From the NCBI GenBank assembly GCA_964016875.1, contig OZ024725.1, forward strand, positions 42,617,427 to 42,681,426: 64,000 bases of DNA, read 5' to 3'. Below the pieces are notes generated by a model. It was not told the DNA's origin. It worked only from the letters and a program-made list of their open reading frames with translations, and made no database searches. This stretch comes from Fallopia convolvulus (Eukaryota > Streptophyta > Magnoliopsida > Caryophyllales > Polygonaceae). The stretch's first letter is position 1. The number at the start of each line of letters is the position of its first letter. Position numbers and translations under genes: made by a program. This document shows positions 34,975-47,108 of this stretch, piece after piece.

Positions 34975-36577
34975 GGCAAGTTCAAGCAGACCCTCTACCC
35001 GACTCAGAAGAAGAGAAGGAATCAGAGGTCCCCATCCCCACCTCGCATGGATAATGTGATCTGAGCACGCAGGGCCAAGTGAAACGATACCGTGCCATTC
35101 TAGAGAAGGACCACAACACTCGATTGTTCTCGAAGTCAAGTGTTGTACATACGGAGATTTATACGGATGTCAAGGAGGCCTTAGTTATTCTCGGTGCATC
35201 TCATCTATTGAAGAAGGAGAATCTACCACATTTTCCGGCCCTCACATCCGAGTTCTTGACCACTCTAGAGACAAGTTTCCCATCGAAGACTTCGGCGGGA
35301 CGCATCCGGTTTCGACTCAACAATGTGAGTCGTGAGTTCACTATGGCGAAGTTCAATGCACTTCTGGAACTCCCGAACCCTTCTAGAGACTACAGTTTGA
35401 AGGACTACAGGGTGACTCGGACTTGGAGTACATCACCGGGAAAGTCCAATCCTCCACAACGGCACTATCTAGGGCAAGCATCATCAACCCCATCTTCAGG
35501 ATCATTCTCCGAGTCCTAGACGCTACATTCTGGCCAAAGAGAGAGTTCAATAGGCCGACGAGGACGAAAGTTGGTTGTCTCCGTATTGTCCTTTTCGAGG
35601 AGCCCGACCCTTTGAATTTGGGGTATGAATGACTACTACATAGAGAAATCAACAAAGTCGAAGGAAGTTTGGTGTGGTAACTTGGTCAGTCTTTTGGCCA
35701 CCAACCTTGGAGTCGACCTCACTCGCTACACACCGGCTCATGCTCTGTTACTCAACAAGAACTATTGGTATAGTTCTAGTATCTTCATTCAAGCTGAGAG
35801 TGGGTTTAAAGTAAAAGTTCAAAACCGCCTTGTTACACCCACCCTCAATATGTTGGAGTTACGTTACTACCAAATTGGTACGAGGCGTGGACGGGACATG
35901 CTTTCCCGTTGGAGACCACGCCGGAGGATGAGCTATCACTTAGGCCGTGTGTGTCCCGGTTTGAAAGAGAGGAAGATGCAATTGATGAAGATGAAGATGA
36001 AGATGAGAATACCGAGCTAGTTGGAGAAGACACCGAGGAGGCCGACACAGAAGGCGGCATAGAGGAGCTTAACTTCGAGGAAGAAAACCTCGACACGGAA
36101 GTACTAGGCACCAACATCCTCGTTGACGAGCCCACCAGGCTCGTTACCGATCATTTACAGCCTTCTACATCTGCTGCTAACGAGGTACCCAGGGTCGTTA
36201 ACGACCCGCTGAGAGCTCCTATCGACCCTCCGCCAGTTCCTACCGATCCTTATTCTTATGGGCTTGTGCCATATCACCCGGTGCTTCAACATGATCACTT
36301 CCAACCTCACTACTCACCACCTCCTCAGCCTGAATACACTGGATCGAGCATTCCGCCACCATGGGCCGAGGATCTTTCTGCACGGATGCAGCAACTCAAC
36401 CTCCAGCAGGACCACATTCATCAGAGGATGGATAGATGGGAGACTGTCTATTCAGCTCGGATGACATTTGAGGATGAGAGGCACCGTCAGAGAGAGACAG
36501 AGGATGCTGAGCGCTGGAGGACAATGTACGACTTCATGGGGAACTTCGAGCACTATTTTCCTCCACCTAACCGTTGA
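34975..36577 (+). pseudogene. Athila-type third ORF, second copy
   Basis: Begins near MASSSRPSTRLRRR at 34975 and is clear from KRYRAILEKDHNTRLFSKSS (35079). It runs through LPHFPALTSEFLTTLE and REFTMAKFNALLELPNPSRD, then changes frame near 35410-35425 (SRASIINPIFRIILRVLDAT), again near 35632, and again near 35865. Then follow the acidic tract, VVNDP motif, Pro-rich segment and RMDRWETVYSARM, ending FPPPNR-stop at 36577. It resembles the Arabidopsis ATHILA ORF family; the role is unknown and an envelope-like role is only speculation. At least three frameshifts make this copy dead. Confidence 0.75.
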
Positions 36578-38315
36578 TCCAGCTTGAAGATGTTTTCCTT
36601 GTTTTCCACTTTTAAGACTTTGTAAGTTTTTGTTTTCTCTTTTTTTTTTCATGTGTTTTTCTTTTCTATTTCTTTCCTTCTTCTTATTTCTTACAGTGGG
36701 GACATTGTAATTTTATGTATGGGGTGGGAGAAATTAGAAAAGTTTAGTGTCTCGTTGTCCTATGTGTTTTGTCTTAGGTAGTTTTAATTCCGAAAAAAAA
36801 GAGAAGAAGAATTTTTTTAAAATAAAATCTAAAAAAAGAAAAAAAAGTTTTAGAATTGATAAATATCCCTTTCTTATGTTCTATGATAGTAGTTGCTAGC
36901 ATGATCATATAATTCCTTGCAATCATGTCTTTGAGAATATAGCCGGATTCTTATTTTGAAGTTGTTTTTAGGAAGGAATAAAATTTGATGAAATTGAGCA
37001 CATATACCTTTTTTAGCATAAGTGATGCAATCCAACAAAATTTACCTTGTGAGTATTTTTAGCCTTAGGGAGAACATTAACGAATCCCTCTTCTTTTTTG
37101 TGTGATTTACTCTCTATATGCTTATTATCTCTTGGAATTGTGATGGTTATCTATTACTTGAGACCTATATAAGATTTTTAGTTCATTACTTATGAAAATC
37201 ATATGATGGAGAACTTATTTTTATAAGCCCTATTATTCCATATCCACCTTTACATTATCCTTCTTTTGACAACCAATTTGAGCCGGAAGCCTTTTATTTT
37301 TAGCTCCACAAAATCGCCCCCTAGCCGATATAAACTTGACCCTATCCGGGGATTAGGACTTAGATTTGGAGAGGAAATTATTTTGTTGAGTGTTAAAAAA
37401 AAAGGGAGAGAGAGATGTTATGTTTTGAAAGATTGTTGGAAAGGGTAGATTGGAAGTCTCTTGAGTTAATTTTGAAAAAAGAAAGATCTCTTGGTACAAA
37501 AAATGCATAAAAAGAAGTTGTTAAGAATAAGGAGTACACGATGAGATCGTTAACGACCCTGAAGGGTTCGTTAACGAGGCAGGGAGAAAGAAAAAAAAAG
37601 AGAAAGGAAAAAATGATGAAGTAAGAGATGCATAGTATTTATGATATAAGCCGGAGATTCTTTTGTTTATGAGACTTTCTAGGAATATATTGGGTGAGTA
37701 AGGAAAAAGTGCATAAAGAAGAGTGAGTTTGGTATATTATTTATGAGAGTTTTTGGTTGTTGTGTGAGTTTTAGGAGTCTTTGATTCCTGGAAATTATTA
37801 GCACCACATGACCAAAATATTTTCCACGCCTTATTGTCTTTACTAAGTTCTCTTGATGATTTTTGTTTGTTTTGACGAATCTTGGGTGGAGAGTTTGGTG
37901 ATATAAGTTCCAATTTCTATGAGTTTTTGCATATAAGATGAGTTGAGAGATATATTTATAAGCTTAAACACTTGAGAGTTGACAGAAACACATTATCCCT
38001 TGTGAGGTTGGATTGTATTTTCTTGTGTCTATTTGTAGGTGCATATAAGATGAGTTGAGAGATATATTTATAAGCTTAAACACTTGAGAGTTGACAGAAA
38101 CACATTATCCCTTGTGAGGTTGGATTGTATTTTCTTGTGTCTATTTGTAGGTGCATATGTGTTTGATGACGTTAATAGTCCTTTGCTAATTTTTTCTTCT
38201 ATATGTTTTGAAGTTGCTTTTTAGATAATGGCTATAGTTTGATGAGCAAGTTGTTTGGTTTTGATTATTGTTTTGAGATTTCTTGAGGACAAGCAAGTCT
38301 AAGTATGGGGTATTT
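36578..38315 (+). other. 3' untranslated region of the second Athila copy
   Basis: No gene. It contains the paired motif CGTTAACGACCCTGAAGGGT then TCGTTAACGAGGC at about 37545-37583 and a 112-bp tandem duplication at 37929-38152. It ends AAGCAAGTCTAAGTATGGGG TATTT before the LTR, probably with the polypurine tract. Confidence 0.75.
37929..38152 (+). repeat. Perfect 112-bp tandem duplication
   Basis: GCATATAAGATGAGTTGAGA...GTCTATTTGTAGGT occurs at 37929-38040 and again at 38041-38152 without visible differences. The first interior copy has it once (about 29434), so it arose after the interior was duplicated. Confidence 0.93.
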
Positions 38316-39809
38316 TGATGTTCGTGTTTTTAGTATAGTTTTTGATATGTTTTCTTAGGTTATTAGGATTAGTTTTGATAAGTTTAGAGTTAGTTTTGTG
38401 TGTTTTTGGATAGATTTACATATTTTGTGAAAAGTATGAAAGCTACTCCGTTTTGTGTCTTTTTGTAGGTTTTAGCAAGGAAAAGGTGCTGTTTGAAGCT
38501 GGAATTGAAGAGCTATGATAAAAGACAGAGGATTACAGGGTGAAGAAGCTAAAGTTCGAATTTTTGGAAGAGAAGTGTTGAATAAAGCCAAACCCAGGCT
38601 CGTTAACGACCCTGAAGGGTTCGTTAACGAGGCCACGAGATAGAATAATCGAGAGGTTGACTTTGTGACTCACTGATCCTGTGCGGGAATTTATTTCCGT
38701 GTCGGTAGAGTGTCTTTTTATGATTTTAGGGTTATTATATTATGTATTTAGGTCTTGTTATCTTTCTAGATTTTATTTCTATCTTTTAGAATAAATTCTA
38801 TCTTTTTAGGAAAGTTTATATCTTTTAGCCTTTTTTAGTTTCTAGCCTTTTTAGTATAAATACCTTTCTATTCTAGCATAGGAAGAGTGGGGATTGGATC
38901 GTAGTTAGATAGAGGAGAGAAGAGGAAGAACCGAGAGAAGGGAGAGACGAGTCGAAAGTTGTGATCGAAGAGCTCGGTGGACGAGAGTTACCGGGGTCGT
39001 TAGTCGTGATTTTGATTTGGTGTTTCAGGTTTTTTCGGTTTCTTCTGAATCTCTGTAAGACAATATTATTTATTAATTAGAGTAGTGTTTTGTTAACAAT
39101 GTTTTCTTTGATTGAAGTTATTGGTTTCATTGTTATGATTAGTGAGTAGTCCTTTTATCTAGGGTCGGGGTTGAAACCCGGCATAGTTATGCATGTTTGG
39201 TGACTGAGATTATGTGGTGAATGCCTTTTATCCATTGTTGAGATTGTTTGTTGTGCTTATACCGAGATGAAAGTTGAGGTAATTTGATTTGTTGACTTGA
39301 TTGAAAGAGAAAGTTATAAACTTGAAGGTTGATATTGTTTGAAAACGAAAGTTTCAAGCTTTAGATCCAAAGCAAGCAATTAAGTGAGTTAGTTTATGAA
39401 AGTAGATTAATTTACTTACTGAGTCAATGAAAGTTGATGCATCTATCTATTTAAAGGCTTGATATTCTATCTTCTTACGAGCTTGTGGGCATGACTATGT
39501 TGTGGTAACACTTGTCCTACATCTTTATTTTTATTTGAATTCTCTCATAATCATATTCGTTGCTGAGTTTGTTGGCTCGGTACCGAACATGTCTAGGTCG
39601 TAGTTTTAGTCTTTTTATTTGCGGTAGGTCGTTAACGAGGCTGACAACTTCGTTAACGAGGCTGCTCTTGTGTGTTTTTGTTTGCTCTTGTTTTATTTTC
39701 AGTAGTCGATAGACAAACAACCTTGCTTCCTGTGGAACGATCCTGACCTCCCTATACTCAACGGGGTCTTGATTATAAATTTATTTGTTGTCAAGAAACC
39801 CTCTCAACA
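38316..39809 (+). repeat. 3' outer LTR of the Athila-like composite
   Basis: Full-length partner of 22166-23546. It has TATAAATA at 38855-38862 and two paired CGTTAACG clusters (about 38600-38633 and 39629-39663). Confidence 0.88.
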
Positions 39810-39834
39810 ACAGTCCAATAGAGAGAAAAGAAAA

Positions 39835-42256
39835 TGTAATAACTGCGGTTTTTGAGGATATTTTTGATTTTTTCTCAAATATCCTTTAAACCTCTTAGTC
39901 AGTTTTAACGCTTAATCCAATATTTTTGTTGGAAATTAAATCCTAGAAAATGCTTGGTGATATCCTAAAATCACAAAGAAATGATTTTAAAGATCGGTGT
40001 GAATTCTAGGATTTTTCAGTGGAAAAGAATATTTATTGGATAAGCCGTCTTTTTAATTATGTACCGGAAGGAGTTTAAAATACGAAACGGAAGCCTTAAA
40101 AATTTAGGGTAGCGAGATAAAATCATGAAAAATTGGTTTTATTGGTCTACATAATTTACGGGACGTTTTTCATTTAGTGAGTTTTTCCACCCGAGGTACA
40201 TAATTTTATCGCTTTAACAAGAGTCCCGTTCCGAGACGAGAAATTCTATTAGGTCGACATCATTTTCTTAACAGGAAAGGAACTAAAGAGAAGAGGATAA
40301 GGACGTATTGAATTCTTCTTGCCTTGTCAAGGTTACAACTTCATTTCATTTCAAAAGAAAGGAAGGAACCGAGAGAGAGCAGACGTGGGAGCTCCTTCAC
40401 CGCCGGCCACCATCTTCTTCCTCTAGCTCCTCCTCCACCTCATCTCCTCCTTCTTCCATGGTTGTTGTTGTGCTAGATGCTGCAATAAGGAGCCAAACCA
40501 GCGAGAGAGTAAGGACGGAACGCTAGACTCGGGGAGAAAGACGTCTTCACCGCCGGCTATCTTCTTGCCTCGTTATGCCACGCCGCCGGCGACCGTTGTC
40601 TTGTCCAACCATCAACCACCACGGGAGCTGAAACCGGGCAATACTTGACCACCCTCGGGCTCGGGGATCGAGCCAATATCGAGCCAAACGAGCCATGGGC
40701 TCGAGTGAAGGTATATACGATCGAAATTAATTAGAGGGTGGTTGCAGAGCCATCGTAAGGACCTTTCGGTTCCGTTTTTCTAATTATGGTTTTTATAATC
40801 TTGATGTTGATACGGTCCCACAAGTTTTGCATACCGATTGGAAGGTAAAGGACTTCGGATAATTACTCGGGATTCGTTGTCAATCCGTTTGATCTGAGAT
40901 TTGGTCACCTTTGAGAACTGTTGCTAATGAACAATTTTTATTTAGAAAATTATTTCAAAAGTGAAGCGGATAATTAGTTATAATTCTGCCAAGATGGCTC
41001 CTTAAACCATGATAACTAAGGATTGGTTATATATCGATATTCGGAAATTAAGTCTTCTATCAATTAGGAGATTGTAGAATTTGAGTATAAAACTAAGAAG
41101 TATTTTCGTGAGCTCGTTTTTGAGATATCTTTTGTTATATTTGACAACAGGGGACCACTTTGCGGGTTAGTTATTGTTTGTTGGCCTATAGAATTTGTCT
41201 TCAAGGTAAGTCGTCTAGACTTACTTAGCTTGTGATCATGTTATGTGGTAAACTAGTAAATTGAATGTGTGGTCCTCTATTTTGGAATATTCTTCCATAG
41301 TATATTTTCATATTTGAAAGCTATTGGAATAGTTTCAATGATTTTTATTGTGTGCAACTTGATCTCTACGGGTGTGATTATGGACACGGACAAGTCGGTG
41401 GAGAAGAGACCCCGGACATAGTCATGCAGCGTGTGGAGATCACCTTCAAAAAAATTGATTGTTTTGGCGAGTGCTCTAGTAGAGGCTTAGCCGGGGAAAG
41501 AAGGGTGATGGGAAAGAAAATGGGCATGAGTTAAGCGCACGCTAGCCGTGTACCATGTTTCAAAGGCAGGTTCGGGTTGCCTGAATTGGAGAATGATTAA
41601 GGTTTGGATTATGGAGGAATTGTTGCTGGTTGTTATGATATATGTTGCATGAGCATTACATTGATTAATCTCGTGCTTATTTGTTATTGTGGAATGGAGT
41701 GTTGGTTTGGAAATTGATATGCTAGTGTATATAATTATACGATGTATTTTGGTGTGCATATTGGTTTGGTATGTATATGAATGGCTGAGTGCGTTATTTT
41801 GATAATCTATGTTTTGTTCTACATGTTTGATTTTCTTGTTTGGCCCATACCAGGATTGTTAGCTAATGTGTTCCACTTCCAATGTTTTAGGTAAACATCC
41901 TTGTATGGGAGATGTTCCAGGAGATCACTTCTTGGACGATGATGATCGAACTCGAGGTGGCGTGTCTTAGTGGGAATTGAGAGCTCGAGTCCTTAGTTGC
42001 AAGGAGAGTGTAAAAAATAGTCATATTGAGTTAATGTTGGAAGCCAGTAGGTTGGCTTTAGTGCTAGCAGTCAATTGGATTCACATTGGTTATCGAGTTG
42101 TTTAAAAAATGATAAGTTGGATGTTTTCTTGGCTTTTCTTGCTGTGCCTTTGTTGCAAGGTCCAATATTCGTGAATTTGTTGTTAGGCATGTTTTGGTGG
42201 ACCCAGGTGTAGTCCACAACCAGGTAACAACCCGGATTATAAGATGGGGTTTTACA
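39835..42256 (+). repeat. 5' LTR of LTR-RT3
   Basis: The first 1.3 kb or so is homologous to the LTR of LTR-RT1 (same GATCGGTGTGAATTCTAGGA, GATAAGCCGTCTTTTTAATT and similar words). The remainder from about 41140 is unrelated to it. No gene in it. Confidence 0.9.
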
Positions 42257-42259
42257 GAT

Positions 42260-42272
42260 TGGTATCAGCGCC
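42260..42272 (+). other. Primer-binding site of LTR-RT3
   Basis: TGGTATCAGCGCC, three bases after the LTR. It differs in its last bases from the TGGTATCAGAGC of LTR-RT1. Confidence 0.75.
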
Positions 42273-45219
42273 ATGGTTGACAACAAGGGCACAAGGTCCT
42301 AACAATAGAGCACGTGAGGTCCAACTTAGAGTTCCTTTTACACAAAAGCTTGATTTTTAGGGCATAGTGCATTTGGGATAGAAAGACACGTCGAGATGTC
42401 ATCATCATACAAGAGGATCTCCGTAAACATTTTGTTTGTTTATTAGAAGTAGTTGTTTGTAGAAATACAAGCAACTAATTGTTTTGATGGATATAAGTCT
42501 TGATAAGTAAAATAAGTAAAGATTGACTGTGAGGAAGGAGTAAAGCAATTTCTCCTGAGCTCAAGTTAAGAATACTAATGAGTGATATAAGATATGTAAG
42601 CCTAATTAAAAAAAAATATACTAATTGTTCTCCAGGATGGTGTAATGATGGATGTTACTACCTCTATAAGTGGAAGAACTAGTAGACACAGTGAAGAATG
42701 AAGAGGTGATACCGTTAAACTTAAATTAACGCTTAGTTAAAGAAGGTTGGTAAAATTAATTGAGTAACTAAGCATGATTATTAGTGCATTAGCTTTCTAA
42801 GGAGGGCTATTTTTAGACCCGACTTACAATACACGAAAAGTGAGCCTTAGGATAAGGCTTTGGAAGTAATCTTGTACCGTATTTTGAAAACTTAAGTGGA
42901 GATAATACCATAATGTGATAGACAAATAATTGGGTTTGACTTTCACAATAGACATTGTTAGGTTACTTAGGAAAGAAACATGAGACGAAGAGCTCAGCAC
43001 GATTAGGAGGCATGAGTTATCATCGACATTACCTTTGACAAGCTTGCTAAAAAGTAGGTTGGGGGATGAATTCCCAAATATCTTCAACCAAGTAATAATG
43101 AGGTTTGTGACTATCTGAGAGGAGAAAGATAAGAGAATCCATGTTGGAAATACAAGTATATATAATAAGATTTTGACCTTGAACGGTATAGTTGGGAACT
43201 AACCATCCTTCAATGATCAAGGTAGGAAGATCCACGAGTTAACCCAAAGAGGAAGACATGAGTCAGATTTGGTCTAAACTAGTCGTATTTCGTTTGGTTG
43301 ATCTAATGAGACAACACCTCTGGGTTATCGATTCACCATATCACATAATAACTAGTGAGATTGGAAGGACCTATTTTAGGTATCCAAGCTTTGCTTAAAG
43401 GATCAAGAGTGAGGAGGAGACTCTACAAAGACGTTGTTGAACATTAGGTGATTCTAATAAAGAGTATAAGTGACAGGATATAAAAGATATTTGTAGAAGT
43501 ATGACGACAATGATGATGAATATTGAGAACCAACCATATCGTTGGGGTATGTCAACCTATTTGAAAATTGATAGTTTTGTGATATCCATCAAGTTATTGG
43601 ATAAATATTTCAGTTGATTGGAATATGCTATTCATGAGATCAAGTAGAGATTGAAGTTTTGGATTCCCAAGGTATGAAAGGATTGAGGATGATTTCTATA
43701 GGAGCTATAAGGATTTTACTCCAATGAAGGTTGGAATGTAACAATGATGATCAGTGGGGGAGGATAACTTAGATGCATTTGGAGGCAATAGACAAAAGAT
43801 CATATATATGTTCTAAAGTGTCATCATAGCAAGATTCGATGACATTCGTGATGAAGAAGGATGGCTTAGTCGTGGTGTAGCAATTATTAAGAATGAATCA
43901 AGAGTGCTCTCAAGGGCATGTGTTTGTTTTCTTCCAATGATGATTTATTAGATCATCTTCAAGTGAAGTGTTAATCTTGAGTTGATCTATGATTTGGATA
44001 TCATAGACTATGAATTAAGGATGAAGATAGCTTGAGAACTAAATTCGGGAGTGGAAGAGGTAAAAAAAACTCTAGGATAAGATGCTTCTATTGGAGGAAG
44101 AGTTTGTGGACCAGTAGTGGTACCATAGTTTGAAGTACCACTAGATATTGTTGTTGTTATTTGAGCCATTTGGATGGGATTTCATCTAGATTTGAGGGGA
44201 ACAAAAGTTACGCCTAATCAGAATGTTGCTTTAGAGCATCTAGGCTAGTCTAGGGAACTGCAGACGCAATCGAGATTGAAGTTAGTTGGTTGTATGTCAG
44301 AGAAGTATGGTATAAGGAGTTAGGTTACTAATGAGTGTGGCAAAGGTTGCCAAGTTGTGCAGTGATGGATATATGGGGTACTAGTGATCTGCCTTTCAAG
44401 AGGACAAGGAAAGACTACACATCTAGAATATACCTGATGTTTGTAAGTTGTGAGTGAATGTTATTACAGGATTATCTTTAAGGATTACCACCTTAGAGTG
44501 GGGCAGATTATAATAGTGAAGTGGAGTTGGGAATGAGATCAATATCGAAAGATCTGAGTCGTATAGACCCGAGGAAGGATATTTCCTATGATGGTGTATT
44601 GATTATTGAGAGTTGAATTAAGTGATTATTATGAACAAGAACACATTATCCTATAATGATGACTTGTTAGACCAATTGCAAGGGGCCATGGTGTTTTCAG
44701 AAGTGGAATTGAGATCGCGTTATCATTAGTTGAAGAAAAGATATTCCTATGATAGTTTTTGAGGAAGATATGATCATTATAAAGGTGTAGTGATGTTGTT
44801 TAGATTGACGTATGCCTTACAGTGTTTATGGAGAAATAAAATGAGTGTTCATTGACTATTTGGTTAGGTTTATGGTGGAATTAGGTCACATAATTCCTCA
44901 GGTTTAAGTTCGAAATAAGAAATTTGTAGAAGTGGCATTTCTTGTCAAGGTTGGAATGATTACACAAAGGTTGTGATGGGAATTTGGAAATAACCATTTG
45001 ATAAGTGATTTCACTTGGGTCGTAAAGAATAAAACATTTCTAGTATGATTTGGCAATCATATAAGTTTTGCAATTATATGAGTTTTGCAAGTGTAGTTGG
45101 TTGAGATGAAAAGATGCAATCTTTCTTTTGCATTATAGCAATTGCTATATCTATTGTTATACTTAGTATCTTGTAAAACTCTTTTGAGTTAGTATATCCT
45201 TGGTATCCTATACCATTTA
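42273..45219 (+). other. Decayed interior of LTR-RT3, 5' part
   Basis: About 3 kb where gag-pol should lie. No long open frame and no domain that I can name. It ends TTA, the left target copy of the Harbinger element. Confidence 0.55.
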
Positions 45220-45626
45220 GGGGGCGTTTGGTATAAAATCAGGTTTGGGATTGGAATGAGGAATGGGGTTGAGAAGGTATGGGGTTGGAATATGATTCCT
45301 GATAATATGTGTTTGGTTACAATTTTGGAATGAGACTCAACCCCATACCCAGTGTTTGGTATTGTTAAACATGGGATCTGAAATGAAATTATAAGTATTA
45401 CACTTTATACTTGTTAAAAACATATTAGTAAGATAAATATTATAAAATTATAATATTAGTAAATATTAGTAAGATAAATATTATATTAATATAGTTTTCA
45501 CATAAAGTCACTAAAAAAACGCTAAAATTGTTTGATTGCCATCAATACTTATAAAAATTATCAGCCAACAATATTTCCACAACCAAGTTCCACTTCTAGC
45601 ACAAAAAGTAGGCCAACTCCTAAAAT

Positions 45627-47011
45627 TTAATCATCTCCTAACGCATCATATACCACAGCCAACTTCCACTCATCAGTAGGACTTGTATAAAATGCATTCA
45701 TCATGCTTGGAGTTGCACCTATTATCCTTGCTGCCTTGACTGCTTGAGACAACAAGATTCCCGGTAGCATTCCTATGTCAGCTAGCAAACTCTTCATTAA
45801 ATCAGTTCTGCAATGTCACGTTCTTGAGCCGCTATGTCACGTTCTTGAGCACTACTCATCGCATTTGCAATTTTTGCAAGATGAGAATTCATATTGTTAA
45901 CAACACCTACAAATTCAACCATTCATTTAGCTAAGAATTTAAAGGAGCACGTATATAATATACTAAAACAATGAATTCTAGTGAAAGATTATAATCAAAT
46001 ACCGAAACAAATAAAAAAGGCTATAAAAAATAATATATATTATTTTTACGTATTACACACCAAGTTTATATAATTTTAAACTAGGGGATGTTAAACTAAT
46101 CAAAGTCCTGCATGATCAAATTATAATGCAAAGCTAAAAAAGCGTGGGGTGCTAATCAACATGAGATTTTTATGCTAAACTAATCAAAAACTTAAATAAT
46201 AAAATTCCAAGTCAACACTATGATTTAATTAAAATATGTCTTTATCATACCTGCAAATGTATCGCACATTTTATTAATAGCAATTATTTCTGCACTCTCT
46301 TTGTGATTGTTGATTCCTCTCAGACCTTTGTCTTTCTTCAATTTCTTCTTAGGTGGTTGTTCACTTTGAACATCATTTGTTGAATTATTTTCTCCATTGT
46401 TTGGCTCATTAGCATCATTTTCGAGATTCACAATCTCCTCATTCTCCAATATATTCACTGATTCTTCTATATCTTCGATCTCAACCCCTATTGCTCGATC
46501 AACACCAAAAATGAGATCCAGTCTATCAAGATATGGAAATTTAGTCTTCCATAAACCCCCGGCTTTGGGGTGTCCCTAGATATGAAAAAAAAAACAAATT
46601 AGAAGAAGAAGGGATAACATGTACATTTGACATATCACGCACAAATATATAATTTCATACCTTGCAAAAGTCATCATAAGATTGCCGTTCGCATTCAATC
46701 ATTTGTGCTTCATCATTCCACTTGAAGCCAGAGAGACGAAGCATATCATTAATTATTGAATACTTGTCTTTGAACCATTTATATTTTGATTCTATGTGAG
46801 GAAATGCCTTGATTCCACAACCAGGAAACTTTTCATTCAACTTCTTTTCCAAAAGCAGCAAAAACCCATTCCTAAAACCATTTTCAGCCTTCCACTGTGA
46901 ATCGGATTTCATTTCCAATAGTTCGTCTATTAGAGCTTCCATTTCTTCCTTGCTCCAAGATCTCTTATTTTTGCCTCGCCCTCCAAGAGAACTTTGACTT
47001 GCCGAGTCCAT
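45627..47011 (-). pseudogene. Harbinger ORF1, Myb/SANT-like DNA-binding protein (frameshift in last exon)
   Basis: Exons 47011-46661, 46575-46251 and 45906-45627 have good GT-AG borders. Exon 1 encodes the Myb/SANT-like trihelix domain (KNKRSWSKEEMEALIDELLE, IKAFPHIESKYKWFKDKYSI, SGFKWND), exon 2 GHPKAGGLWKTKFPYLDRL, an acidic stretch and a lysine-rich signal (PPKKKLKKDK, probably nuclear). Exon 3 starts GVVNNMNSHLAK, duplicates QERDIA, then loses frame. A shift restores MKSLLADIGM to VYDALGDD-stop. In the family this protein helps the transposase bind DNA and enter the nucleus. The frameshift could also be bypassed by another splice site. Confidence 0.8.
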
Positions 47012-47108
47012 CCTAAAAAAATTCAACAACCAAGATAAAAAAAATCAACAATCACCTTAACAAACAACATACTCAATTAAAAATTCAACAACACGAATAT
47101 AGATTCGG

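Larger units (their letters stand above)
22166..39809 (+). mobile_element. Athila-like Gypsy composite with a duplicated interior
   Basis: Outer LTRs 22166-23546 and 38316-39809 share the subtype start TGATGTTCGTGTTTTTAGTA; flanks are GCAGT and ACAGT. Inside are a second-subtype LTR in gag (23762-25250), a deleted interior copy (25251-29703), a middle LTR (29704-31164) and a longer interior copy (31165-38315). The PBS resembles the Athila tRNA-Asp type. There is gag, protease and an Athila-type third ORF, but no reverse transcriptase, RNase H or integrase in either copy, so the element was non-autonomous before duplication. Confidence 0.85.
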
